The notes under the pieces were generated by a model. That model saw only the letters and a program-made list of their open reading frames with translations, ran no database searches and had not been told where the DNA came from. Shown here one piece after another: positions 1 through 6,174 of a stretch of 6,289 nt of DNA (positions within the stretch are counted from its first letter, which is position 1; every line of letters begins with the position of its first letter). The DNA is from Clostridiaceae bacterium (GTDB lineage: Bacteria > Bacillota > Clostridia > Oscillospirales > Acutalibacteraceae): the NCBI GenBank assembly GCA_016297555.1, contig JAEDGK010000111.1, positions 1-6,289 of the forward strand, in the 5' to 3' direction. The translations under genes were made by a program, and so were the position numbers.

Positions 1-1
1 T

Positions 2-481
2 CCGTCAAGAGAGGTGCTTGAAGCCGCGCTTGCCGATTTTGACGGAACAATAATCGCCGTTTCGCATGACAGATATTTTATTAACAAGCTTTCAACCAAA
101 ATTTACCGTATGACCGCCGACGGCTTTGAAAAATTTGACGGCGACTATAACGATTATGCGGGAATTGCTCTCGCTCAGGCAAAGGAAAAACCGAAAAAGG
201 CAGAAAACAAAGTAAATTCATATAAGCTTCGCAAGGAACGAGAGAGCGAAATTAACCGACTTAAAGGCAAAATCAGCCGCACCGAGGCTGAGATTGACCG
301 CCTTGACGGCGAAATTGAAGCGGTCAACGCTCTTTTATCAAGCCCCGAAACTGCGGCAGACTACGAAAAAATATTGGAGCTTACCAAGAAAAGCGAGCAG
401 CTTGCCGACAGCCAGATGAGCCTTATGACCGAATGGGAGCAAATGAATTCAAGACTTTCCGAATTGACCGAGGAGGTTTAA
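2..481 (+). CDS. ABC-F family ATPase, C-terminal end (5' truncated)
   Basis: Only the last 159 residues are in the window; the reading frame is open from base 2 and the true start lies upstream. ABC-F proteins are soluble tandem ATPases without membrane domains; most characterised members bind the ribosome and help translation or protect against antibiotics. The visible part begins just after the second Walker B region, in the D-loop (PSREVLEAAL, residues 1-10). The H-loop/switch follows in AVSHDRYFINKL, with H22 as the switch histidine. A short FDGDYNDY stretch at about residues 45-52 resembles the conserved ABC-F segment after that domain. Residues about 74-159 are rich in Lys, Glu, Arg and Leu and look like the C-terminal coiled coil of Uup/YdiF-like members. 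The end of the gene carries the ribosome binding site of the next gene, 2 nt away, so the two are probably co-transcribed. The subfamily cannot be decided without the N-terminus. Confidence 0.93.
   Translation, partial: PSREVLEAALADFDGTIIAVSHDRYFINKLSTKIYRMTADGFEKFDGDYNDYAGIALAQAKEKPKKAENKVNSYKLRKERESEINRLKGKISRTEAEIDRLDGEIEAVNALLSSPETAADYEKILELTKKSEQLADSQMSLMTEWEQMNSRLSELTEEV
471..476 (+). promoter_or_regulatory. Ribosome binding site that fixes the start of the rhamnosidase gene
   Basis: A perfect AGGAGG sits inside the last codons of the ABC-F gene, 7 nt before ATG 484. The same frame stays open upstream to 433, but that longer version would overlap the ABC-F gene by 49 nt and has no comparable site, so 484 is taken as the start. 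Confidence 0.88.
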
Positions 482-483
482 CA

Positions 484-2655
484 ATGACAAGCATCGAAAT
501 GTTCAAGGGAGCAAAATGGATTGAGTGCACCGAAGAATCCGAAGCCCCTCTTTTCAGAAAAACCTTTGAAGCAAACGCAGGCGAAAGTGCCAAAATCACA
601 ATATGCGGTCTCGGCTTCTTTAAGCTTTATATCAACGGCAAAAAAGTCAGCGAGGATTTGCTTTCACCCAACGCATCAAACTATTCCGAGCGCGACACCT
701 CGGCATTTGAATACCCGATAAAAGACAAAATGGCATGCAGAATATACTGTATGAAATATGATATTTCAAGTTATCTGATTGAGGGCGAAAACACGCTCGC
801 CGTTATGCTCGGCAACGGATATTACGGTCAGAGCAAGCAGCATAACGAAGGCAATGTTGCTTACGGAACGCCTAAGCTCTGCTATGTTATTGAAAAAGAA
901 AGCGGAAATATCTTATGCGATGAAACAACGCTTTCCCACAAGGGCTTTATCACCGAAAATAACCTTTATTGGGGAGAGCGCCACAATTACACTCTTTTGC
1001 CCGAGGGCTTTTGCAAAAACGGCGCCGCTCCGTCGGGCTTTGCAAATTCGCGGGTTATTTCCGCTCCCGAAAGCGATTATTACATTCAAACCTCGCCGTC
1101 AGACAAGGTTATCCGCTCCGTTGAGCCGAAACTTATCGGCACTCTTGACGGCATGGCTCTCTATGACGCGGGAGAAAACACGGTAGGCTACGCCGTTTTC
1201 AAGGGCGGCGAAAAAGGCAAAAAAATAACCGTCAGCTATGCCGAGGAATATCTCGGCGGGCAAAAGGACGGAATGCATTTTATAGAAAATTATCAGACGG
1301 ACGAATTTATAACCGACGGCAGCGAGAGGGAATACATTCCGCATTTCACCTGGCACGGCTTTCGCTATTTCAAGGTCAGCGGAGCAGAACCTGTCAGAGT
1401 TGATGTTGTTCACTCCGACTGCCCCGTTACATCGTCATTTGAAAGCGACTGCGAGCCGCTTAACTGGCTGTATGACGCTTACATAAGAACTCAGCTTTGC
1501 AATATGCATTGCGGAGTTCCCTCCGACTGCCCGCACAGAGAACGCCTCGGCTACACGGGCGACGGTCAGCTTTGCTGTGAAGCGGGAATGATGCTGCTTG
1601 ACAGCCGCGAATTCTACCGAAAATGGCTCTATGATATTTCCGACTGCCAATGCCGACTCAGCGGCCATGTTCAGCACACGGCGCCGTTCATGGGCGGCGG
1701 CGGAGGCCCCGCAGGCTGGGGCGGTGCTATTGTTGAAGTACCGATGAAATTCTATAAAACCTATGGCGATAAGGCTCTTCTTGCAGAGTTTTTCCCGAAG
1801 ATGCTTCATTTTCTTGATTATCTCGAGAGCCGCAGCGAAAACGGACTTGTGTGGCGTGAGGAAGAAAAGGGCTGGTGCCTCGGCGATTGGTGCACCCCCG
1901 ACTCGCTCAAAATCCCCGAAACACTCGTAAACACCTGCCTTTATATCCGCTTTATGCAGCAAACAATTCAGGCGGCGGAAATTCTCGGCAGGCAGAGCGA
2001 AGCGGCGCATCTTGACGAGCGGATTGAAAAAGCCAAAAGAGCGGTGACGGTTGCATATTACAGCCCTCAGGAACACACCTTCTGCGGCGATATTCAGGGC
2101 GCTTCCTGCCTTGCGCTGAGAGTTGGCTTAGGCGACGAAAAGGTTAAGCAAAGGGTTATAGAAAAATATAAAAAGCTCGGAATGTTTGACACGGGAATTA
2201 TCGCTACCGAGGCTCTTATCGGCTATCTTTTTGAGCAGGGCGAAAATCAGCTTGCATTTGACCTGCTTTCAAGCAAAAAAGAGGTTTCCTTTGCCAATAT
2301 GGCGGCGCACGGTGCAACTACCATCTGGGAATATTGGAACGGAATTGAATCCCGAAATCACCCGATGTTCGGCGCGGTAACAAAATATCTTTTCCTTTAT
2401 CTGCTCGGAATCCGCCAGCCCGAGAGCAGTGCAGGCTATGAAAAGGTTATCATATCTCCCTGCTTTGTTGACGGAATGAACAGAGCAAAGGGTCACATCA
2501 CAACCGAGCGCGGCGTTATTTCCGTTGAATATGAAAAAATCGGAAGCACGGCAACAGTCAAAGCATATGCCGACCCAAAAATCAAAGCAGTTTTTGAGCA
2601 CAACGGCACTCGAACCGAATTCAGCGGTGAAAAAACCTTCACGGTTGAAATTTGA
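484..2655 (+). CDS. Alpha-L-rhamnosidase-like glycoside hydrolase (GH78)
   Basis: The 723-residue protein matches the bacterial alpha-L-rhamnosidase family, which removes terminal L-rhamnose from glycosides by inversion. An N-terminal beta-sandwich (about residues 20-170, GLGFFKLYINGKKV and NYSERD-like pieces) resembles the rhamnosidase N domain. A second beta region lies around 210-310 (YDAGENTVGYA). The (alpha/alpha)6 catalytic domain runs from about 318 to 650, followed by a short C-terminal beta domain. DCPHRERLGYTGD (348-360) carries D348, E353 and D360 at the spacing of the catalytic cluster, with E353 as the likely general acid. E616 in TTIWEYWNG is the likely general base. A five-glycine loop (404-408) precedes GWGGAIVEVP, and LGDW (466-469) is also family-like. 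At 723 residues it is shorter than many family members (about 900 or more). No signal peptide is visible, so it should act in the cytoplasm. It lies second in a four-gene operon. True substrate specificity is not certain from sequence. Confidence 0.9.
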   Translation: MTSIEMFKGAKWIECTEESEAPLFRKTFEANAGESAKITICGLGFFKLYINGKKVSEDLLSPNASNYSERDTSAFEYPIKDKMACRIYCMKYDISSYLIEGENTLAVMLGNGYYGQSKQHNEGNVAYGTPKLCYVIEKESGNILCDETTLSHKGFITENNLYWGERHNYTLLPEGFCKNGAAPSGFANSRVISAPESDYYIQTSPSDKVIRSVEPKLIGTLDGMALYDAGENTVGYAVFKGGEKGKKITVSYAEEYLGGQKDGMHFIENYQTDEFITDGSEREYIPHFTWHGFRYFKVSGAEPVRVDVVHSDCPVTSSFESDCEPLNWLYDAYIRTQLCNMHCGVPSDCPHRERLGYTGDGQLCCEAGMMLLDSREFYRKWLYDISDCQCRLSGHVQHTAPFMGGGGGPAGWGGAIVEVPMKFYKTYGDKALLAEFFPKMLHFLDYLESRSENGLVWREEEKGWCLGDWCTPDSLKIPETLVNTCLYIRFMQQTIQAAEILGRQSEAAHLDERIEKAKRAVTVAYYSPQEHTFCGDIQGASCLALRVGLGDEKVKQRVIEKYKKLGMFDTGIIATEALIGYLFEQGENQLAFDLLSSKKEVSFANMAAHGATTIWEYWNGIESRNHPMFGAVTKYLFLYLLGIRQPESSAGYEKVIISPCFVDGMNRAKGHITTERGVISVEYEKIGSTATVKAYADPKIKAVFEHNGTRTEFSGEKTFTVEI

Positions 2656-2656
2656 G

Positions 2657-2661
2657 GGAGG
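2657..2661 (+). promoter_or_regulatory. Ribosome binding site that fixes the start of the GNAT gene
   Basis: GGAGG, within AGGGAGGA, lies 5 nt before ATG 2667 and just after the rhamnosidase stop codon. The frame could also be opened at a TTG at 2652, overlapping the preceding stop, but that would lie upstream of this site, so ATG 2667 is preferred. Confidence 0.85.
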
Positions 2662-2666
2662 ATTAT

Positions 2667-3224
2667 ATGGTCACAATCAAAAAATACGACCCCAAATATA
2701 AAGAAGATGTGCGTGAGGTCTGCATTAACACAGGCCCCGACGCGGCGCAAACCGACAAAAAGGTTCACGATTACATTCTGTTTACCTTCTGCGATTATTA
2801 TATCGAGCAGGAGCCCGAAAATGTTTTTGTGCTGGTTGACGAAGAGGACAAGGCTCAGGGATATATCTTCTGCGCGGCGGATTTCAAAGGATATGCAAAA
2901 CGATTTAAGCCTTATTTAAAGAAACTGCGAAAAATCAATTTTAAGTATTATGCGGAAGCGCTCGGAGAGGTTTTTGTTTATCGGCTCTATTCAAAAAAAT
3001 ATCCCGCTCATCTTCACATTGATTTAAACAAGCCTTTCAGGGGCGGCGGAAACGGCTCAAAAATGATGGAAACTCTCGTTTCTCATATGAAAGCAAAAGG
3101 CGTTAACGGCATTATGCTCATCGTCGGCACGGAAAACAAAAGAGGAATTAATTTTTATTGGAAAAACGGCTTTAAAATTCTGCGGCGTTTCGGCGGCGGA
3201 ACCGCAATGGCAAAGGAGCTTTAA
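2667..3224 (+). CDS. GNAT family N-acetyltransferase
   Basis: The 185-residue protein has the GNAT fold, which transfers an acetyl group from acetyl-CoA to an amine. The acetyl-CoA pyrophosphate loop (motif A) is visible as HIDLNKPFRGGGNGSKMMETL; R125, G128 and G130 fit the R/Q-x-x-G-x-G/A rule. Motif B follows as GTENKRGINFYWKNGFKI near the C-terminus. The wording YPAHLHID just before motif A resembles bacterial acetyltransferases related to the C-terminal GNAT-like domain of O-GlcNAcase, and I place it near that group from memory. The N-terminal half (about 1-100), with many aromatic and charged residues, should form the substrate site; the substrate is unknown. There is no signal peptide. 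The gene sits 11 nt after the rhamnosidase and 1 nt before the oxidoreductase, so it is an internal operon gene. An amino-sugar or small-molecule substrate would suit its neighbours, but nothing in the sequence proves it. Confidence 0.9.
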   Translation: MVTIKKYDPKYKEDVREVCINTGPDAAQTDKKVHDYILFTFCDYYIEQEPENVFVLVDEEDKAQGYIFCAADFKGYAKRFKPYLKKLRKINFKYYAEALGEVFVYRLYSKKYPAHLHIDLNKPFRGGGNGSKMMETLVSHMKAKGVNGIMLIVGTENKRGINFYWKNGFKILRRFGGGTAMAKEL

Positions 3225-3225
3225 T

Positions 3226-4197
3226 ATGCGTTACGGAGTTATAGGAACAGGCTGGATTGCAAAGTCATTCATTGACGGTGCAAGAATGATGTGCGGCTCG
3301 GAGTTTGCGGCGGTTTATTCGCGCACAGCGGAAAGCGGCGCAAAATTTGCAAGCGAAAACAAAATCCCTAAGGTTTTTACAAGTCTTGAGGATTTTGCAA
3401 AGGGAGATTTTGACGCAGTTTACATAGCCAGCCCCAACCGCCTGCACTATGAGCAGTCAAAGCTGATGCTTAACAGCGGAAAGCATATTATCTGCGAAAA
3501 GCCGATAACGGTTGAGCCGGAAGAGCTTTGCGAGCTTCAGGAGCTTGCACGGAAAAACGGGCTTATCTATTCGGAAGCAATAATGTATATGTTCAACCCC
3601 GCAAGGGAACTGCTCAGAAATTCTCTTGAAAAAATCGGCAGAATCACGAGCGCGCATTTTGATTTTTCTCAGCTCTCATCAAAATATCCCGCCTATCTTT
3701 CAGGCAATCTGCCTAACATCTTTAACCCCGCGCTTGCGACGGGCTGTTTGATGGATTTAGGCATCTACTGCGTTTATCCCGCGATTGATTTATTCGGGAT
3801 TCCCGATAAAATAACCGCCTGCGCGAGCTTTATGGACAGCGGAGCGGACGGGAGCGGAAGCGCGTCTCTGCTCTACTCTGACAAGCTGATAACCTTTACA
3901 TATTCCAAGCTCGGGCAGGACAGACTCGGCTCTCAGATTTTCGGCGACGAGGGCACGGTAACAATCGAGTCGATTTCAAAGCTGACAAATATTAATTTGA
4001 TAGGCAAAAACGGTGATATACAAGCGATTGCAGGCGATACGCCCAAGGAAAAGCTGATGGGCTTCGAGGCGGCTCGCTTTGAGGAATTCATAGCCTCGCC
4101 AAACGACCTGTATTACGCTATGACAAGTGAAAGAGCTTTACAAGTCAGCCGCGTTATGAAAGAAATCAGAACCCTCTGCGGCATTAAGTTCGGATAA
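3226..4197 (+). CDS. Gfo/Idh/MocA family NAD(P)-dependent oxidoreductase
   Basis: The 323-residue length is normal for this family of dehydrogenases, which oxidise or reduce sugars, polyols and related compounds. The N-terminal Rossmann fold starts at once with GVIGTGWIA (G4, G7, G9 of the dinucleotide loop). SPNRLHYE and GKHIICEKPITV follow, with K92 of the EKP motif as the expected catalytic lysine. The C-terminal alpha/beta domain contains CLMDLGIYCVYPAIDLFG. D177 matches the conserved acid, and the place of the usual histidine is Y181, as in the dimeric dihydrodiol dehydrogenase branch, where a tyrosine is catalytic. ATG 3226 is preceded by AAAGGAG at 3212-3218 with 7 nt spacing and lies 1 nt after the acetyltransferase stop, indicating translational coupling. 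It is the last gene of the operon; the terminator begins about 10 nt after its stop codon. Substrate and product cannot be named from sequence. Confidence 0.92.
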   Translation: MRYGVIGTGWIAKSFIDGARMMCGSEFAAVYSRTAESGAKFASENKIPKVFTSLEDFAKGDFDAVYIASPNRLHYEQSKLMLNSGKHIICEKPITVEPEELCELQELARKNGLIYSEAIMYMFNPARELLRNSLEKIGRITSAHFDFSQLSSKYPAYLSGNLPNIFNPALATGCLMDLGIYCVYPAIDLFGIPDKITACASFMDSGADGSGSASLLYSDKLITFTYSKLGQDRLGSQIFGDEGTVTIESISKLTNINLIGKNGDIQAIAGDTPKEKLMGFEAARFEEFIASPNDLYYAMTSERALQVSRVMKEIRTLCGIKFG

Positions 4198-4206
4198 AAA
4201 TTCATA

Positions 4207-4245
4207 AAAAAACGGTGCGAATTTCAAAAACTCGCACCGTTTTTT
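4207..4245. terminator. Bidirectional Rho-independent terminator between converging genes
   Basis: ACGGTGCGA (4212-4220) pairs perfectly with TCGCACCGT (4232-4240). Flanking A and T runs extend the stem to 14 bp (4207-4220 with 4232-4245), leaving an 11-nt loop. A T-run follows the stem on the + strand, and the A-run at 4206-4212 gives a U-tract for the - strand. It can therefore end both the oxidoreductase operon and the regulator gene, whose stop codon is at 4264. Confidence 0.93.
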
Positions 4246-4263
4246 GCTTTTCTCATTAACTTT

Positions 4264-4848
4264 TTAAACCGCTCTGTAAAACAGCCCGTGGCGGGTGCAA
4301 TGCCAGAGAAGTAATCCGTGACCGCGCTTCGGGAAACGCACCTGAAGCTCCCATTCGGGATAGGTTTTGAAAATCTTAATCTCGCCCGCCGATGCAAAAG
4401 CAACAAATGAAATATAATGCTCCTTTTCCATCTCGTGACTGCAGGTAATAAACCAATCGTTTTCGATAATTTCTGCTTTTACTTCGTGCATTTCATCGGC
4501 TTTTTGAGCCGTGCACGGCAAAAGCCTGCGTCCGCAGCAGGAAACCGAGGCGTTGCCCGTGCTTAACACAATGTTTCCGCACTCGGGGCAAACGAAATAA
4601 TTTGCTTTTTTCATATTTCCGCTGACAAAATCGTTGCACTTTATTCCTCCCTTGAGTATCTCCTCAACATTAACGCCGAGTATCTCCGAAAGAGCGGGGA
4701 GAATCGAAACATCGGGGCAGCCTCTGCCCGTTTCCCACTTTGAAACCGTTCTGTCCGACACGGAAAGCATATCCGCAAGCTGCGCCTGAGTTAGCCCTTT
4801 TTCCGTTCTCAGAGCTTTTATCAGCGCGCCCGTATCACAATTATTCAT
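4264..4848 (-). CDS. XRE-type HTH regulator fused to a desulfoferrodoxin-like iron domain
   Basis: The 194-residue protein has two parts. Residues about 6-66 form an XRE/Cro-type helix-turn-helix (LRTEKGLTQAQLADMLSV, then SDRTVSKWETGRGCPD as recognition helix), so it should bind DNA. Residues about 82-194 resemble desulfoferrodoxin. A desulforedoxin-like site is seen as CPEC (C87, C90) and CC (C104, C105). A superoxide-reductase-like centre is suggested by H121, H138 and H144 in SHEMEKEHYI, and C184 and H187 in HCTRHGLF. The spacings 17, 6, 40 and 3 nearly match those of known enzymes (20, 6, 41, 3 in Desulfoarculus baarsii, from memory). The usual EKH before the first ligand is EMH here, so the lysine that aids superoxide reduction is missing. 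I infer a redox-, oxygen- or iron-responsive repressor rather than an enzyme. Start ATG 4848 is preceded by AAAGGAGG 8 nt away, and the gene has its own promoter. Metal content and target genes are unknown. Confidence 0.88.
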   Translation of the reverse strand: MNNCDTGALIKALRTEKGLTQAQLADMLSVSDRTVSKWETGRGCPDVSILPALSEILGVNVEEILKGGIKCNDFVSGNMKKANYFVCPECGNIVLSTGNASVSCCGRRLLPCTAQKADEMHEVKAEIIENDWFITCSHEMEKEHYISFVAFASAGEIKIFKTYPEWELQVRFPKRGHGLLLWHCTRHGLFYRAV

Positions 4849-4871
4849 TGAAAAACCCTCCTTTCAACGCA

Positions 4872-4900
4872 ATTATATATCAATCCCTTTTGAAATACAA
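4872..4900 (-). promoter_or_regulatory. Predicted sigma-A promoter of the HTH-iron regulator gene
   Basis: On the minus strand a perfect TATAAT (-10, 4872-4877) lies 17 bp from TTGTAT (-35, 4895-4900, three of six consensus bases). Transcription would begin near 4865, directly at the ribosome binding site (4857-4864), giving a very short leader. No clear operator palindrome was found. No terminator is visible between the aldo/keto reductase stop and this site, so the regulator could also be read from the upstream gene. Confidence 0.65.
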
Positions 4901-4929
4901 CAAACCGAAAGTAGAGTTTTTATGAATGT

Positions 4930-5844
4930 TTACGGCAAAATATTGCCTGCGGCTTTGTAAATCTCATACCATTCCTCGCGGGTGAGCTTGATATCCGCTG
5001 CCTTTATGCAGTCGGCAAGTCGGGCGGGATTTGTTGTGCCCGTAACGGGCTGCATCTTCGCAGGGTGACGGAGAATCCACGCAAAGGCAATCGTTGTTTT
5101 TGAAACGGAATATTTTTCCGCAATTTCATCAAGCTTTGCGTTCAGCTCGGGGAACTTATCATTATCAATAAAGCAGCCCTCAAAAAATCCGAACTGCATC
5201 GGCGACCACGGCTGAATTGTAATCTCATTCAGGCGGCAATAGTCAAGCACTCCCCCGTCGCGGTTGACGGCGGATTCGTTATACATATTGACATTTATGC
5301 CCGCCTGAATCATCGGCGCATGCATAATTCCGAATTGAAGCTGATTTGCACAGACAGGCATATCCATGCTGTTTTGCAGCAGGCGAAGCTGATAGGAATT
5401 TTGATTGGAAACGCCGAAATGGCGCACCTTGCCCGAAGCTTTCAGCTCATCAAACGCCCTTGCCACCTCGTCCGGCTCCATAAGTGCGTCGGGGCGGTGC
5501 AGCAGCAAAACATCGATATATTCCGTATTGAGCCTTTCAAGGCTGCCGTTGACCGATTCAATGATGTGCTCATAAGAAAAATCAAACATCTTGCCCGGCA
5601 CAATTCCGCACTTGGTTTGAATTATAATTTTATCTCTCATGCTCGGAGTTAACGCCTTTGCGAAAACTCTTTCGCTGTTGCCGCCGCCGTAAATATCGGC
5701 GTGGTCAAAGAAATTTGCTCCGTGGCTGAGCGCGGTTTCGATAAATTCCGAAACCTCTTTTTCGCTCATTGAAGAAATTCTCATGCACCCGACCGCAACG
5801 GTCGGAACGCTCAAGCCGCTTTTTCCGAAATTGATATTATACAT
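4930..5844 (-). CDS. Aldo/keto reductase, YdhF-like
   Basis: The 304-residue protein is a complete aldo/keto reductase, a TIM-barrel enzyme that reduces carbonyl compounds with NAD(P)H. The catalytic tetrad is intact: D47 and Y52 in FFDHADIYGGG, K78 in IIIQTKCGI and H116 in LLLHRPD. Cofactor-side pieces are GVSNQ (144-148), NQLQFG (167-172), QPWSPMQFG (211-219) and PVTGTTNPARL (266-276). DHADIYGG, KCGI, LLHRPD and GKVRHFGVSN closely recall E. coli YdhF (298 residues), so I place it in that group; the natural substrate of that group is not well known. No signal peptide or extra domain is seen. Start ATG 5844 has GGAGG (5851-5855) 6 nt before it and a strong promoter about 30 nt upstream. The next gene on the same strand, 81 nt downstream, is the iron-domain regulator; the pairing hints at a shared redox context but does not prove it. 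Confidence 0.94.
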   Translation of the reverse strand: MYNINFGKSGLSVPTVAVGCMRISSMSEKEVSEFIETALSHGANFFDHADIYGGGNSERVFAKALTPSMRDKIIIQTKCGIVPGKMFDFSYEHIIESVNGSLERLNTEYIDVLLLHRPDALMEPDEVARAFDELKASGKVRHFGVSNQNSYQLRLLQNSMDMPVCANQLQFGIMHAPMIQAGINVNMYNESAVNRDGGVLDYCRLNEITIQPWSPMQFGFFEGCFIDNDKFPELNAKLDEIAEKYSVSKTTIAFAWILRHPAKMQPVTGTTNPARLADCIKAADIKLTREEWYEIYKAAGNILP

Positions 5845-5873
5845 AATCTTCCTCCGATTTATCAGATGCGTTA

Positions 5874-5902
5874 ATTATATCACTTTACCTCACAGTTATC
5901 AA
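5874..5902 (-). promoter_or_regulatory. Strong predicted sigma-A promoter of the aldo/keto reductase
   Basis: On the minus strand TTGATA (-35, 5897-5902, five of six consensus bases) is followed after 17 bp by a perfect TATAAT (-10, 5874-5879). A TG dinucleotide one base before the -10 gives an extended -10 box. AT-rich sequence including a 7-nt T-run (minus strand) lies just upstream and could act as an UP-like region. The leader would be about 20 nt long and contains the GGAGG site. Confidence 0.8.
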
Positions 5903-5986
5903 TAAATTTGAGAAAAAAACGGTATTGCGGCGTTCCCTACTGAATTTGGTACTTTTGGGGATAATGTCGTTTATCAGTCGGTTAAT
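5903..5986. other. Intergenic stretch with no recognisable gene
   Basis: Between the aldo/keto reductase promoter and the hairpin element I see no tRNA, terminator, promoter pair or credible reading frame. The only open stretch (plus strand, TTG at 5925 to TAA at 6050, 41 codons) runs into the repeat element and lacks a ribosome binding site. This region may simply be the spacer behind the divergent or preceding unit. Confidence 0.6.
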
Positions 5987-6103
5987 CAATCCTCCGTCAT
6001 TTGCTTCGCAAATGCCACCTCCTTTTCAAAGGAGGCCAACGAAGCAGTAACCTACTGCATCGGCTCCTTAGCAAAGGAGCTGGCGCATAGCGCCTGAGGA
6101 TTG
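5987..6103. repeat. 117-bp multi-hairpin element with terminal inverted repeats (MITE/REP-like)
   Basis: The element is bounded by CAATCCTC (5987-5994) and its exact complement GAGGATTG (6096-6103). Five hairpins fill the interior: CATTTGC/GCAAATG with a TTC loop (5998-6014); CCTCCTT/AAGGAGG (6018-6035); GCAGTA/TACTGC with outer CGA/TCG pairs around one A-A mismatch (6040-6062); GCTCCTT/AAGGAGC (6063-6080); and GGCGC/GCGCC with an ATA loop (6082-6094). Hairpins 2 and 4 share the CTCCTT...AAGGAG core, so the whole is roughly symmetric about the central hairpin. It encodes no protein. I recall similar CAATCCTC-bounded intergenic repeats in gut Clostridia, but copy number could not be tested here. 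A non-autonomous mobile repeat or a structured RNA-level element are the likely options. Confidence 0.72.
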
Positions 6104-6147
6104 GAATATTGCCGAATAATCAATATCCACGAACACACAGTTCGTTC

Positions 6148-6159
6148 CACTGAAAAGTG
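6148..6159 (+). other. Small hairpin with GAAA tetraloop
   Basis: CACT (6148-6151) and AGTG (6156-6159) enclose GAAA, a GNRA-type tetraloop when read as + strand RNA. The stem is only 4 bp, so this could be chance. It lies just before the hairpin and TTTCA array and may be its left edge. Confidence 0.35.
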
Positions 6160-6174
6160 TAATGTAATTCGTTC

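Noticed and set aside
433..483. Upstream extension of the rhamnosidase by 17 codons
   Set aside because: It would overlap the ABC-F gene and encodes no family-like sequence, while ATG 484 has a perfect AGGAGG at 7 nt.
1099..2076. Long minus-strand open frames opposite the rhamnosidase
   Set aside because: They lie within a clear GH78 gene, lack ribosome binding sites and recognisable domains, and reflect its codon pattern.
4849..4929. Riboswitch or terminator between the two minus-strand genes
   Set aside because: The 81-nt gap contains a promoter and ribosome binding site, but no stable stem or known aptamer motif was found.
5925..6050. Small + strand reading frame of 41 codons with TTG start
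   Set aside because: It has no ribosome binding site, its second half is the hairpin repeat itself (Pro/Ser-rich translation), and it resembles no family. It is most likely a by-product of the repeat.
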